The notes below the pieces were generated by a model, which saw only the letters and a list, made by a program, of their open reading frames with translations, made no database searches and was not told where the DNA came from. DNA of 64,000 nt from assembly GCA_019915135.1 (NCBI GenBank), contig JAHLMK010000001.1:5518001-5582000 (forward strand), in the 5' to 3' direction. Position 1 is the stretch's first letter. Each line of letters begins with the position of its first letter. A program made the position numbers and the translations under genes. Of this stretch, positions 1 through 12,177 are shown in pieces. The DNA comes from Strobilurus pachycystidiatus. Taxonomy: Eukaryota > Basidiomycota > Agaricomycetes > Agaricales > Physalacriaceae.

Positions 1-2579
1 TGAGACAGTGACCTTTGTTGGCCGCCCATTTCCTCTGGAGGAAGCCCACGAGCATTTCAGCCGTCTAAGGCGATGGGGCTTCTCATTCAGTGCGCCTCAA
101 ACTTCCGTAATAATCCTCCGAATTCAATGAATCATCACCTAGTTCGCTTCCTTGTTCTGTGGGAGGCCGTTGAACACACAGGTCTGTAAGTACATGCGCC
201 TCTTATCTAAATGTTGTCACTGAGTCTCCCACAGCGGAATATACGACACGGAATACCTAGATTACATCCGGAGTCTTCTATCGATTTTGCCTCAGTACGG
301 CATGATTGCCTTCGTTGCACTTCACCAGGACGTTTGGTCCCGATACTCAGGCGGATCGGGTGCACCGGCATGGACCCTGGAAGCAGTGGGATTTGACCTC
401 AGTAAATTAGAGGAGACAGGCGCTGCTTGGCTAAAGGGCGTTAAAGGCGGAGGACACGTTGAAGAGGAACGTGGGCTGTGGCCCTGCGGGTACCAGAAAT
501 TGGCGGCAGCGACTATGTCGTGAGTCTCGGTTATCATTCCACATCCAGCGATGATTTCTTACTGCATATCCCCAGCACGTTGTTCTGGGGTGGTGACGCT
601 TTTGCGCCCAAGCTCAAGCTCAAGAACAAACATGGCGTAGAAGTGTCCGCCCAACAGTTCCTGCAAGGGGCATTTTTAGATATGTTCGAGGTTCTAGCTC
701 GTGCTGTTGCTGATCTAGATAGTGTTATTGGTTTTGAGGTGTGCGTCGTTGCCTGTTATGTCCTTCAGCTCTCACCCTCTCTGCTCATCTGCAGATGATG
801 AACGAGCCGCATAGAGGATACATCGACCTACAATCGCTCCACGCTTTCGATTATAATACTGATCTTCATCTTGGAGTTATACGTAGGTTCACAGCCCTTC
901 ACATAATTGTTCTGACGCGAGTTTCAGCCACCGCGTTTGAATCTTTCCAACTGGGTGCGGGCCATCCAACGGATGTTGCGGTCTGGACGCGTTCGTGGCC
1001 AATGCCGACTCGCAAGACCGGTCACTGCCTCTTGAACCCCAATGGCGCCAAAGTTTGGCGCGCAGACGGGCCAACACAAGGCGCCTGTATATGGGAAATG
1101 CATGGTGTCTGGGGCTGGGACGTAGCGAAGAAGGAGGGTGTCGTTCTTCGGGAGAACTACTTCATCAATCACCCTATGGATGGGCATAAGGTAGGCGAAT
1201 TCCCCCTTTGGTGAGTCTACGCTCATCGCTGCAGATTGACTGGTATACGGATTGTTTCTATCCCTTCATTCGCAAGTGGGAAAATCGCGTCCGAATGGCC
1301 ATTCCGCCGGAGAAGATTCTTTTCGTCGAAGTTATCCCTAATGAGGTTGGTAATTTTCAAGCCATTGCGACATCTGTTGAACACTCTCGCTAGTTCTGCC
1401 CTCCCTCGTTCACACCTGACCGACACTTATCGAACATGGTGTATGCGCCTCATTGGTACGATCTCAACGGTCTGTTCCAGAAGGCTTTCGGAGACTTTAC
1501 TGTCAATGTGCAAGGCTTGTCACGGGTAACTCGACATCTCTGGAAGCATGTCCGTTGGCCTCAACTGACAATCACTTTGCAGGGTATGTTTCCTTTGAAA
1601 GCATTTTACTGGGGTCAGAAAGGCGCCCGGGAGAATTTCTCCCTCCAGCTCCGAAATATCGTCGAGCATGGGTACAAGTCGCTCGGCGAAAAACCTATCA
1701 TCATCGGAGAGTGTGGGGTGCCTATGGATCTCCAGTAGGATTCTCTTGAACCATGTCTATCTGCGGCTGACTGTTGACTGCAGTCGTGGAGAAGCCTTCC
1801 AAACTGGCGACTTCGTCTGGCAATCTAGAATGATGGACGCCATGATTACTGGGTTGGAACGTGCCCTGGTGGGATACACGTATGAAGCTTCCCTTGGACG
1901 AGTTCAAGTTTCTCTGACTCAGGTCCTTCATAGCCTTTGGAATTATAATCCTTCGAATGACGACGAGCGGGGTGACGACTGGAATGGCGAAAACTTTTCG
2001 TGGTTCAGCCGCCGACGGGCTCTTCCACCGTTCCTGCTCTACCACGACCAACACTCGATCTCTCTGGATCAAGGGGGACGGATCCTTGAGTCGGTCGTTC
2101 GCCCATACCCCGCCAAGACCGCCGGTATTCCGACGAAATTCGAATATGAAGTGACTACCGGCACGTTTGCATTCGAATGGGTGAATGCGGACTCGTCGCC
2201 GTCGGGCTTGACGGAACGGAGCTCGAGTGTATCGACGCCGCCTATAACAGGACACCCAGAAATTACCGCTTGGGAGACTGAGATCTTCGTACCTTCGATG
2301 ATCACGCAGGACAGGAAGGTGGTCGTTGAGGGATTGGAGGCGGATGATCAGTTCGTGCACGACGAGAAGCGGCAGACGCTGTTCATCGTCGTACGAGACC
2401 GGACTCCAGGGAAGAAGCACAAGGTGCAAGTGGCCGTTAGCCCGCCGCTGACTCCGCCATTTGAGCTCAACGACTTCTGGTCGGACTATAAGCACCGGTT
2501 TATCTCTTTCATTGGGCTTCTGATCAGTGGTTACGTGATGGTGTGGTGGGCTTACTCCGTCATAGAGCAGACCAGGTAG
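1..2579 (+). CDS. GH5 family steryl/ceramide beta-glucosidase (EGCrP2/Egh1-like), 5' end outside window
   Basis: Hydrolyses the glucose-lipid bond of steryl glucosides or glucosylceramide; fungal homologues are Egh1 and EGCrP2. The frame begins inside an exon at base 2 (..GRPFPLEEAHEHFSRL), so the N-terminus is missing. About ten exons are separated by ~50-nt introns (for example 739-794). Landmarks in order: VLWEAVEHTG near 160, HQDVWSRYSGGSGAPAW near 330, the acid/base motif NEPHRGYI at about 798, and the nucleophile context IIIGECGVP near 1,700. NYNPSNDDERGDDWNGE follows near 1,940, then a C-terminal beta-sandwich and a hydrophobic tail segment (FIGLLISGYVMVWW) near 2,520 that probably anchors it to a membrane. 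The stop is TAG at 2,577. Both GH5 glutamates and all frames are intact. Steryl versus ceramide preference cannot be told from sequence. Confidence 0.88.
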
Positions 2580-3324
2580 ACTATTCGTTATGCTCTGTGA
2601 TTGCATTCGACCACCAATATTGTGGAACCGATCTTTATCTCATTTTATGGATTGCTATATAGATCTATATGTCCTTGTCTAGTCTCAGATTAGCAGTCAC
2701 CTACAAGATTCGGCTTCAGTACTGGCTCGTATCCAAGCGTGCGTTCTTAGACTTTCTACATAGGTGACCGGCACCATTGTCATTGACCAAACTGACTTTC
2801 TCCGGCCCAAGCTTGTCATGGCCACATGGTTTGCGATCACAAGGCTTTCTAATCTTATCTGGTTCCGAGTTGTCCTCCACGTTCTGGTGCCTGTACACCG
2901 CACAGTGTAATTTTGCATGTTGCGCTGAGACCGCGACTACGGCAATGCCACAGGAATCCCCCCGTCTCCGGATGACCGCCTCAAAAGATTCTGGCTCGCG
3001 ACTGCCAATCAAAATTCGTCCCTACAATCAGGATTTTCGCGTATACATACAAGGGATGGCCCTGGCATCGCCAGAACTTGGTAAGCTTTGGTAAGGCGCC
3101 GTGCTTTGTCGTAAAGGCAACCTGTGGCAACCATTATATTTGGCTTCTTTGAATGTCCTTGATGACCCTTCAATATACCGAGGTCATCCCTAAATTGCCT
3201 TCTTTATCCCACACGGCCATCGCTTTCAGAGTGCGACTTCTCCTTTGACAGGACTCCGAGTCTCGAGCAGGTGTTGACGGTATCTGGAGCCCCTTCCTCG
3301 TCGGACCGCCCGACAGGCGGCAAG
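2580..3324. other. Intergenic, no gene seen
   Basis: Only short frames without family resemblance or plausible splice structure. It should hold the 3' UTR of the GH5 gene and the promoter of the DUF6533 gene. No repeat noticed. Confidence 0.6.
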
Positions 3325-4867
3325 ATGCTATACGACTCGGTCTATGTGGCGATCATAGGCCTTTCTGCACTGGTGGGCGCCTATTTCGCTCGAGAGCCAC
3401 TTCTCTACTTGATTCGGGAAATCATCTAGACATTTGATTATGTTTGCACTCTGGATAGTGAAGTGCGTGGCTCCTCGCGGGAAAATGGCTTCCTTTGACC
3501 TCAAATCTAACAGATTGAATACTTTTGGCCGAACCTGTTATCCCTTCGTTCCGCCTTGTTCTTGATCAACCGATACACTCCCTTTGTGGACACGCTGATG
3601 CTGCTAGATCGTACGCGTCTCTAAGCTTTTTCCGAGCGCAATCTTGACCGAACTTGTAGTGCAATTTGGGAACCATCGGACCTTGAAGGTGCGTTTCTGT
3701 GACTCAATGCGTCCAGGACATGCACTCATTTGGTCCTAGCGATGCTACTTTGAGTTTGGTGCGTACACCTGGCTGTCCACCCTCGGCCTGCTACACTCGG
3801 AAGGTCGGCAGTCGTCGCATTCTCATGGAAAGAGATTTCTCACGTCTTGCCGTACTAGTCATCATCACCCTTCAAACATGGGCTTTGTGGGAAGATACCG
3901 GACCTTTGCGAACCGTGTTCGTTCTTCTTGGCATAGTAAGATCCCAAAATGCTCTTCGCCTTTTCAACCTCTCAACATCTATTCAGGCTACCGCGATCGC
4001 CTGTCTAGTTCTCGTCCAGATACGGGTCTATGCCACTCAATGTAATGCTTTCTGACATACTGCAAGGAGTGACTTAGCTTACTCCTTCGTACAGTCACCA
4101 TCGACGCGTCGTCCGGGCAATGCAAGTTTGCTGCTGTAAACTCCATTATGGTCGTCCCATATGTACTGTTGTTCTTCTATGATAGAGGTAAAATCTCATC
4201 TCTAAAGAAAAGCATGTGGTTAAGCTGTGAACTGTCTAGTGAAAGGCGCAATGGTCTTTATAGCCTATATCAGACATCGAAGATCCAACTGTGAATGGAT
4301 GATACAACTATATCAGTCCAGTGCGTAATATCTTCCGTTCAATACACTTACTGAGAAAACCCATAGGTGTGAAATACTCTATTTTTCTCGCCGGTAAGTA
4401 CACCATCGAATCATTACTCGAAGGAAAACTGTAACCTTTCGTAGTGGCTTCATTATTGAACCTCGTTATATCGATAACAACAACTATCGGCTGCGTAAGT
4501 GGTTTTCCATCCTGCACAAGACAAGGACTGACTTGCCAAACATCGTAGCTGAAAATATACTCCACGTAGGTATTTTTCGATTGCCGCAGTCCAGCTTTGC
4601 TCATCCTTATCGACGCTAAGCCCCCTCCGTGTCATTCAATCCGTCTTGTGTAACAGGGCCTTATTCACGCTCGTGAGACCCAATTCAACCGGCGACGCGG
4701 AGGATCTTTCGAGAGCAAGTTCGCCTGTCCTGTCAACTGTCTTCGACGAGGAAGCCTCGCACAATATCTCGTTCACTAACACCATAATATCAACCAGCGA
4801 GGGCACTTGTTTACGGCGGAGCACAAGCTCGAGAGCGTTGACACTCACCATGTCGCACGACGTATAG
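3325..4867 (+). CDS. DUF6533-type multi-pass membrane protein
   Basis: Function unknown; an integral membrane protein family expanded in Agaricomycetes. The proposed start is ATG 3325 (MLYDSVYVAIIGLSAL), spliced over 3373-3429 to TFDYVCTLDSE, which with IEYFWPNLLSLRSALFLINR and YTPFVDTLMLL is the diagnostic DUF6533 N-terminal pattern. Further exons encode hydrophobic segments: LAVLVIITLQTWALWED, ATAIACLVLVQIRVYA, FAAVNSIMVVPYVLLFFY and VASLLNLVISITTTIGC. The last exon has the usual juxtamembrane stretch (PLRVIQSVLCNRALF) and a polar cytosolic tail to the stop at 4,867. About ten exons. The junction between 4,494 and 4,590 is uncertain: no obvious acceptor keeps frame, so there may be a small lesion there or a splice choice I could not resolve. 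Confidence 0.72.
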
Positions 4868-7800
4868 GTATACTCCTTTTTAGCAGGTGTGCATTTCAAA
4901 TCTGACTTGGTAATGATAAAGAAATCCCGCCGTTGCACGATTCATTCCATATATCATGTAGTGTACAATAGGGTGTAGTTTAGCGCGCGGGGCTCACATG
5001 TATAATCAAATAGTAGGTCTCTCGCGTTTGGGAGCATGCCATATACTCAGTACTCTAATGCAGACCCTCTCACATTCCCTTCATATTAGCAAGGTTCTCA
5101 CATAAGCTACTCAACTCGGATGCGCGTGCCAATAGCAATGTACTAGAGGACAGGGAGATGATGTTCTATGGCGGTAGCGAGGCCGTAATACCAAATCCGT
5201 CGGCCTCACGCACTCCCTCGCGGACTCCTGGGATATCCACTCGTTGAACGAGGAGCACCTTGATGGTTCTACGAAGACTGGTGGGCTTGTAGCTAGAAGC
5301 CCACTCTGCGATGAGCATCATTGCGGATCGTTGCGTAGTGTGCTCCTCTCGTAGTTCGATTTTGCTCCAGGTAACACGATGACAGTGTGCCAGATAATTC
5401 GAAGGCGATTGTGCTTAAGCGGTAAGTGAGAATCAAGCGGCACAAGGTGGACTTCATGCGGATAGCAAAGGTCGACAACAGTCACAAGACGCTGGGACAG
5501 CATGTTCTTCAAGTTCCGCCACAAGGCCTCTGGGCCAGAGTACTTGTGCGCGCAGTCAAGTCGTAGGAAGCTGAGTACTGGTGTGTGGTTTGGGTGAAAT
5601 GTTTCGAGTCGGTCGAAAACCGTCACATTCAACATATGATTTTTGAACATTCGTCGTCTTTCTTGACCGAGGAGACTTCCAGAGTTGATTACGTCTACTA
5701 AGCTACTAGGATTTCGTTTAGGACTATAGACTAGCAGGGATACTAGCCCATCGTAACAAGTGCTGGGAGCATATGAACGTCGAACAGGTGTCTGACACGG
5801 TCCGAAGAGTGTGCCTGTATGAATCTTCCATCTAAGGACAAGGAGTAATGGAAGATCGATGATATTGTACACTAGTGCAAGGAGGTCAATGTACATGTCT
5901 AATCTGTGGTATAAATTATCATAAGAGGGACAATAGTGATGCGTGTCATCGTGTACATGAGTACTGAGTACTGAGTCGTGAAGCATGTCCTATCATATCA
6001 CAGAGTACCTCCGATCGCAGGACTTTCGCTTTTTCAGCCTGTGTATGACATCCTTCGGTTTGAGCACGGAAAGCAAGCCGCACATGCCTGTGCTTTCTGG
6101 ACGCGGAGGCCGCTCGATGAGCGGGGATGAATCATCTCCTTTGTAGATTTGATAGACCGAGACACTGTAACTACGCAGAGTGGTCTTCTCGGTAACTCTG
6201 AGGCGGGGAGCTGTTGCCGCCGACGGTGGCTTGACACACGCGTCGTCTTTGATATGCTGCGCAAAATAGGACCTGAGTATTCCGCAAGTGAACAGCGAAG
6301 GGGTGGCGTACGTTATACCAAGAGCTCAACGTGGGGAAGACAATCTCGCATTGGATGCAAGCGGGTAAAGAGGGCGCCTAGGCAGTCGACTTAGCGGAGA
6401 CTTGCAGACACGCTCAAAGCACACACCTGCCTCCTTAGGTGCTCGATGCTCCTATTCAGATCCGCCAAGCTTGGGTGTGACTGCTTCCAATGAGCGACAA
6501 GGGATTCATCGTCGGCGCACTGAAGTTTGCAGATTATACAGGACGACATCGCGAATATCCGGGGTAGGTAGGGCTCGGAGACAGGCAGTGCAACGCCTCA
6601 TCTTATATGCCCCCGTGCTTTGAGCATCTGCCTCCATCCGTGCCCGGCGTATTCAGAGTCCGTAGAATCTAAAACAGAATGACCTGGTGCCGATCGCATA
6701 TCCTATTGAAGGCGGCGCTTGAACGGGCTGTGTGCGTGGCCTGACCGGAACATGATGGGTTATTTGCAAGATAGGCGAGACACGGATCGGGGTGCCAAGT
6801 GTAATCACGAGGGCATATGGACTACTCACGCAGGACGAGTTGACACGTCAAAATAACTCGTACTAGCACTAGAATTCAACCCGACTGGCTAGAAGGCATA
6901 TTTGGGCGTCCCCAGGTGACCATGCCAGCATTCATACCATGTTTCGGTAGTCAGAGTGCCCATAGCGCGTAAGATGAAGGGGATAGCGGCCAATTTTGTA
7001 CATGTGGAAGCGGAGGTGAGATTTCTAATTCAGTCAGGAGCAAAGACAAAGCTTGACATGAGCATGGCGGGGCCGCAGGACATGTCTATTTTCGACGCGA
7101 CATTTTATTCCACAAACGCGTCTCGCAGGAGATCGTATATGGAAGGTGAGTCCTCGCCAACCTCATGAAAAGACAGATTACTTGATGTAAGCGAATTGTG
7201 GAGGCACTGACACCTACCAATGTCATAACACTAAATGCGTCGATGACTGATGAGGTATCAATATATCAAGACTGAGCTGAGGCTCGATCCATGTCGAAAA
7301 CAGGGTTGCCGGGACGGGAGTGGCATCGGACGCCCAAGGTGGGAACATCTGGACCTATTCAGCGTACAGATGGGCCAACACACAGGCAGAGAGACCGCCC
7401 GCACAGCTACCTCACCGCCACTAGAGTTTGGAAACGCGGACAAGCAGGGCCAGCCACACTGGCAAGGGTTCGAACAGTTCAAGCCTCCGAACTTTCCGGA
7501 CACTGCATTCGCAGGATCGCCGACTACGCTGCTCTGAATAATTCAGCTTTTCGGATGAGAACTACAACACACGCTCACCAGGAATCTCTACTCGCCAGCC
7601 TACTTACAGTGAAGCTACCCTTTCGCCATCCAGCCTCGGGTCCACTTCTCGTCCTCTGAGTGGAGATTCAGTCTGATGACGATAGAGTACTGTATTTCGA
7701 AAACCGACCGATACAAGCGTATATGCGATGTGTCTCAAAGCAGACTCAGACTCGCCCGCCACAGCGGCCAAGGTCGCTACTACCGTGTTCGTTTTGTGTA

Positions 7801-8271
7801 GGCACTCTAGCCCAATTTACTGTTCAGCCACATAACCTCCAGTGCCGGAATAACGTCAGAACGTGCTAGGGAGTCGGTAGGGAGAAAGAGTGCGAACGAA
7901 GCGACTCAAAACTTATGGGAATAGACAGAGAACAAGGTGCGGATGCCGGCCCGAAATCTTCGTGCAATGGTTCCCGAATAGAATATGATACCAGCACGAT
8001 GTTCATCTCAACGCCCATGTGAACAGTCAGCACACACGACTTGTATTGATTTACTGAGATCGCCATACATCGCCTGCGAACGTCATTGTTCACGCCTGTT
8101 TTTGAGATCCCTGCCAGTGAAAGTCCATCGTAATCAAGACCTCCAAGCGACTACTTACGTCGTCCATAATGCACATGATGCGAGTAGTTCGTCAGGACAT
8201 ACGGAAGGTGTACAGCTACTAGCGAAAAACATGACCATTCTAAATGCACAAACGAGATCAAATCGACTTTG
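4868..8271. other. Gene-poor stretch
   Basis: About 3.4 kb without a convincing gene. One uninterrupted minus-strand frame (5,318-5,986) is listed separately. Other frames are short, overlap on both strands and lack splice-joined neighbours or motifs. The composition looks like decayed sequence; no terminal repeats or tRNA were found by eye. A frame near 7,250-7,540 reads DKQGQPHWQGFEQFKPPNF but has no recognisable partner. Confidence 0.5.
5318..5986 (-). CDS. Hypothetical 222-residue open frame, possibly a relic
   Basis: The longest open frame of the 5-8 kb gap, ATG to stop without introns. It has leucine-rich stretches (MYIDLLALVYNIIDLPLLLVL near the N-terminus; VLSFLRLDCAHKYSG and LWRNLKNMLSQRLVTVVDLC in the C-terminal half) loosely reminiscent of leucine-rich tails of fungal F-box proteins. 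No F-box is visible. I do not recognise the family. Length alone is weak support in this GC-balanced DNA, so it could be chance or the remnant of a larger gene. Confidence 0.25.
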   Translation of the reverse strand: MLHDSVLSTHVHDDTHHYCPSYDNLYHRLDMYIDLLALVYNIIDLPLLLVLRWKIHTGTLFGPCQTPVRRSYAPSTCYDGLVSLLVYSPKRNPSSLVDVINSGSLLGQERRRMFKNHMLNVTVFDRLETFHPNHTPVLSFLRLDCAHKYSGPEALWRNLKNMLSQRLVTVVDLCYPHEVHLVPLDSHLPLKHNRLRIIWHTVIVLPGAKSNYERSTLRNDPQ

Positions 8272-10062
8272 TCAGACGTAAACTCTAGCCTGATTTGACA
8301 AGTTGACCGTATACCCAAGATTAGGTTGCCCATCGAAAGTAACCGGTGGCACGCCGCCGAGCGTTGAGAGTGATATCTCCAAGCCATGTCTCTTCAACCT
8401 CTTGAACCGATCCAGAACAGCCATCTTCCCGAGCGTGTAGATATCGGCATCAAAATGGAGCTCGATGTCCACATTCTTCAGCTGCGCGACTCCGGTGGTA
8501 CTGCGAAACCGATTCTCCACAAAGCTGCATAGGCTATCGTCCAAAAACTCAACGTCGCGAATCAGGCTATACGTCGACGTGATGTAGATGCGGATGATCA
8601 GCGAGGTGAGATTGGGCACCACCATTGGTTCGAGTTTGACTAGCCAACCAAAGAATTCATCCAACTCCGTATCGTAAGACGGGCTCATGTTCCAAAATTT
8701 GAACTCCAGTGTCAATGTCTCCAACTGCGGCGTCCTTCTTAGGACGTTGCACCACTGCAGCGAGTCGTTGAGATCGGCGATGCAAAGTTCTTTCAGCGGG
8801 CATCTGGAGCGAATGAAGAGATTCTCTATGGCTACCGGCATTTCGGTTGGGCAGGGCCCTGGCCTGACCGGGGGGAGGATGAATGCGGGGGGAGTCGTGA
8901 TGTGCAGTACTTCAAGAGAGGGAAGAATGAGCATATCCAGGCATCGATTGTCGGAGATGAACAAGTTGCGGAGATTGTGATGGAACAATACAGTCACGGG
9001 AGCCGGCGTCGAGGGGAGAGTAGGAACCCAGTCAAGTTTTGGGAAGGGATGTAATAGGTAGAAACTGTCAAGCTCTGGGCTATCATTCAAGAAGCCTTCC
9101 ATCGCGTCACGTAAATCGTGCACGTCGACCCAGATATCTCGTGACACTACCTGAAGTGCAGTGAGCTGGCTCCAAGGAAGCTCGAAGGGATGTGATGGTA
9201 ACGTGTTGACGATCCTGACGGTTTTGAGCCGGGGAGCGATTTTGAGTGTGCTGAGGAGTTTAGGTCCCTCGTGAGGCGGGTGCGGAAACGACAAATCGAG
9301 TTCGAGTGACTCAAGATGCGGGAGCTTATTGCGTACGCCACCGAGAAGAGGAAGGAGTTCCCCAGCGATGAAGAACTCCGCTTCCTTCCATCGCTCGGAG
9401 AGTGGAACCAGTTCCTTCAACCAGAGCTGATTCATCTCGTACGCTTGTTCGTTGGCGTTGTCCAATGGATCGAATTTTGCATCGAAGGAGATGGAAAGTA
9501 GCGTTCCCCCGCTGTAAGAGAGGACTTTTCGTAGAACTGACAGTGATTCCGTGATGGCCAGACACGTCCCTCGATGTGAAGGGAGGTTGTCGAGGGCGAT
9601 GCGCGACCACAAATTCGGGGTGGAAAAAACAATTCTCCGCCACAAGGAACAAACCCCGCCAATCCGCCACGGTCCTCCGGCCGTGTCCAAAATGTTGGTA
9701 GAATCGTTGCACGCTAGTTGGAAGATCCTTGTTAAGATCTCGAGAGGTAGACCGCGCCTTAGAGGAGACATGAATCCCTTGCAATCCTCTACGATGCCCT
9801 GCAGACGCGTCTGTTCGTCTATGAGTTCCTCTCGCAGGATACGAAGCCGGTCGAGATGTGTGCCTATCTGCTGTAGTCGCTTCTGCGCTTGACAGAGAAG
9901 ATTATCTTCAATCAAGCGACCATCCTGGCAGTCTATCGGTTCATTGTTTCTCGACAGCCGTTTGTAGAGGCCCGTGTCGCATAGGTCCGGCGCGGGCAGT
10001 GAAGAGACGAATGTACCACATTTTGCGCACGAGGACGCATCGCTTTCTCCGGATGGATGCAT
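8272..10062 (-). CDS. F-box protein with leucine-rich tail (596 aa)
   Basis: Probable substrate adaptor of an SCF ubiquitin ligase. Single exon, ATG at 10,062, TGA at 8,272. Order: a short Cys-containing N-terminus (CAKCGTF), a helical, coiled-coil-prone segment at about residues 50-95, then an F-box-like domain at about 97-150 (LPLEILTRIFQLACN, GVCSLWRRIVFSTPNLW). The remaining ~440 residues are leucine-rich and irregular (PHLESLELDLSF, LRNLFISDNRCLDMLILPSLEVLHI, PNLTSLIIRIYI). This architecture is common in large Agaricomycete F-box families, whose substrates are mostly unknown. The frame is intact. A tRNA-Ala lies about 190 bp upstream on the opposite strand. Confidence 0.85.
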   Translation of the reverse strand: MHPSGESDASSCAKCGTFVSSLPAPDLCDTGLYKRLSRNNEPIDCQDGRLIEDNLLCQAQKRLQQIGTHLDRLRILREELIDEQTRLQGIVEDCKGFMSPLRRGLPLEILTRIFQLACNDSTNILDTAGGPWRIGGVCSLWRRIVFSTPNLWSRIALDNLPSHRGTCLAITESLSVLRKVLSYSGGTLLSISFDAKFDPLDNANEQAYEMNQLWLKELVPLSERWKEAEFFIAGELLPLLGGVRNKLPHLESLELDLSFPHPPHEGPKLLSTLKIAPRLKTVRIVNTLPSHPFELPWSQLTALQVVSRDIWVDVHDLRDAMEGFLNDSPELDSFYLLHPFPKLDWVPTLPSTPAPVTVLFHHNLRNLFISDNRCLDMLILPSLEVLHITTPPAFILPPVRPGPCPTEMPVAIENLFIRSRCPLKELCIADLNDSLQWCNVLRRTPQLETLTLEFKFWNMSPSYDTELDEFFGWLVKLEPMVVPNLTSLIIRIYITSTYSLIRDVEFLDDSLCSFVENRFRSTTGVAQLKNVDIELHFDADIYTLGKMAVLDRFKRLKRHGLEISLSTLGGVPPVTFDGQPNLGYTVNLSNQARVYV

Positions 10063-10248
10063 ATTATAATTCTGTTGAATGGTTTCACCAAAGGAAGATA
10101 ATCACAAGATTGAAAATATGGCTTACAGCTGGTGATGGTGAGGGGGAGAAGTAGAGTGAACTTCCTTCAACTTGATCGAGATTCCGTCTGGTCTGACAGT
10201 CTATCCATTGTGATGTGATCATAGAGGCGCGCCAACGCACATTTTCAT

Positions 10249-10320
10249 GGGCGTTTAGCGCAGTGGTAGCGCGTATGCTTTGCATGCATAAGGCCCAGGG
10301 TTCAATCCCCTGAACGTCCA
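10249..10320 (+). tRNA. tRNA-Ala (anticodon UGC)
   Basis: A complete 72-nt cloverleaf: acceptor GGGCGTT pairs with AACGTCC (one G-U), D arm GCGC/GCGC, anticodon stem TATGC/GCATA with loop TTTGCAT (anticodon TGC), and T arm CAGGG-TTCAATC-CCCTG. It has no intron and discriminator A at 10,320. CCA is not encoded, as expected for a nuclear tRNA. TTTGTTTTTG just downstream can serve as a weak Pol III terminator. Confidence 0.95.
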
Positions 10321-10389
10321 TTTGTTTTTGTGAAGGCCACGTAGCGTCCAAATCACAGGTTTTTATAGGAGCAGCGAGCTGCAGCAGTC

Positions 10390-10405
10390 TTTTTTTTTTT
10401 TTTTT
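10390..10405 (+). repeat. 16-nt poly-T tract
   Basis: Uninterrupted run of T about 70 bp after the tRNA and about 135 bp before the next start codon. It could be a back-up Pol III terminator or part of the promoter of the gene at 10,541. Confidence 0.6.
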
Positions 10406-10540
10406 AAGTCCGTTAAAATTGTGCGTATACAGTTTTGCAAGCCGCCTGAAGAGCTTGAGAGTTTCGTATCACTGACGGCGTGATACATTGAGCACTTTCA
10501 CGCGGGTTAGGGTAATATTATTCCTTCTCTTACTCATGAT

Positions 10541-11416
10541 ATGACCACCGAGCCTGATTGGGAGGCTCTCATCGCGAAATATGACTCTTTGAGGGCGCGG
10601 AACACCCCGGATCTTGCGGATGAGCATGTTCTACGCGAATTGTACGAGGGGTTCTCGGAATTGTTGGTCTGTTGTCGCCTACAGGTGCTAGGAAGCCTCG
10701 TTTGACCTATTTCGCATACAGGATCCCTGGTTAATACGAAACGAGGATGGAACACCTCGCTTGACACCGTCCGTTTTTGGGGAGGGCCTTCCCTTCATGT
10801 ATATCCAGAGGGATATGATTCGAATGAAACTCGAGAGGTTGGGCAAGACGGTCGATGATCCCGCCGGTACGTGAATTTTGCTTGCTCTTTGAGTGGGGAT
10901 GACCGAGAAAAACAGAGGATAGGTACCGAAAGCGCGTCTCCGAGGATCTCGTTGAACAAGATCGGAATAAACGCCCTCGACACTCTATATCGGAGGCAAT
11001 TAAAGTAACTTTCATGCGACCTTTGTCTAACATAGCGCTTAGGCTTCCTCTTCTTCCCCCTCACTCAAACTGGCTGATTCCCCCGCACCACCCATAGTGA
11101 GCCACACTACCAGCCAATACTTATATTACGCCGTCCGATGCTGACAGATCTGCAGACCCGCCGCCAGTCGAGCGCTTCCGACGGTTTTTTGTCTCCGCCA
11201 AATTCTCCTCCAGTGTCTACGACGCTCACAGACCTTCTCCTGCAACAGACAACGAATCTTCGGAGACTACAACAGGAATATAACGACAGCATACAACGTA
11301 TACGCGATGCTCAAGACGAACACGTCCGTGTCGGGAAGGCCATGGCCGAAGCCAGGGCGCAGGTCAATCATACTGCGCAGAGGATGATTGGTGAGGGACC
11401 GATGAGTACGCCGTGA
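10541..11416 (+). CDS. Unknown small protein with C-terminal coiled coil
   Basis: Five exons join cleanly: 10541-10684, 10722-10866, 10916-11004, 11042-11095 and 11156-11416, giving about 230 residues. The N-terminal half (MTTEPDWEALIAKYDSLR; DPWLIRNEDGTPRLTPSVFG) is acidic and ordered-looking. A basic patch RYRKRVSEDLVEQDRNKRPR could be a nuclear localisation signal. A Ser/Pro-rich linker follows, then a helical coiled-coil stretch (LLLQQTTNLRRLQQEYNDS..). I do not recognise the family. The phase-consistent splicing and hydrophilic composition make it a credible gene. Confidence 0.6.
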
Positions 11417-11754
11417 AGGTCAGTTCAGTGTCGTTTAAGGTGTAATTCCTCTCACAGTAGTCCATTGGAAGGTCGAAGCCAGAATGTTGAAGGTGTATAT
11501 GGGTCACCGTGACAGCCCAGTAGTACAATACTGTTTGAAGTTGAATACTACTTGTAAATCCTCCCATACTTTCTGGAGATTTTATGAGCTTACCTAGTAC
11601 CTCCAGGATGGGGTGACCAGTAACGTGGAAGATGGCGACACCAAAGTCTGGCAACTCGGACGCGTTGACTTCATCTTCCGCTGGCTCTGTCGTTTACCGA
11701 TGTTAAACCATCCATACTAACCATTCATGCACAGTGTAGCATGCTACAGCGGTG

Positions 11755-12177
11755 ATGACATTGTCTGAGCTACAACGGACCTTCGGTGAGATAGTTGAGG
11801 CTCATAACGGAACAGGCCTGTCAGTCAGCATCGGACTCGGTTTTTGATGTCGACTTAGGCTCTGGCAGTGGATCCCGGCTTTGCCAACGACCAGCCACGC
11901 CTGGTCATTACTTATCTCTCTTCCAACTCACTGTAACATCGCCGTTGTTTCTTCAATTACGCTCGCACAGAGGTCGTTGATACCGTACTTATCACCGTCG
12001 AATGAGGAAAGCAGACGAGTACTGGAAAGGCTCGACCTGGGAGACAATAGAGTCATGGAGCTAGCGATGTTCCCGGGCAGAGAGGAGGTGGTTTTATGGT
12101 CCCCAGAGCCTTTCGTGAATCTTAATCATTATGTGGTACAGGTGGTGGACATGGAAATCTTTTCTACCTACTGTTGA
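11755..12177 (+). CDS. Hypothetical small protein
   Basis: A possible gene from ATG 11755 (MTLSELQRTFGEIVEAHNG), spliced over a ~39-nt intron to ALAVDPGFANDQPRLVITYL and over another intron to an exon beginning RSLIPYLSPSNEESRR and ending VVDMEIFSTYC at 12,177. The last exon is coding-like (LERLDLGDNRVMELAMFPG). An upstream exon-like piece at 11,597-11,690 (TSNVEDGDTKVWQLGRVDF) may belong to it, which would move the start. Family unknown. It lies about 100 bp before GPI13 on the same strand. Confidence 0.4.

Noticed and set aside
1722..2606. Long minus frame opposite the GH5 gene
   Set aside because: Antisense shadow of clearly coding exons.
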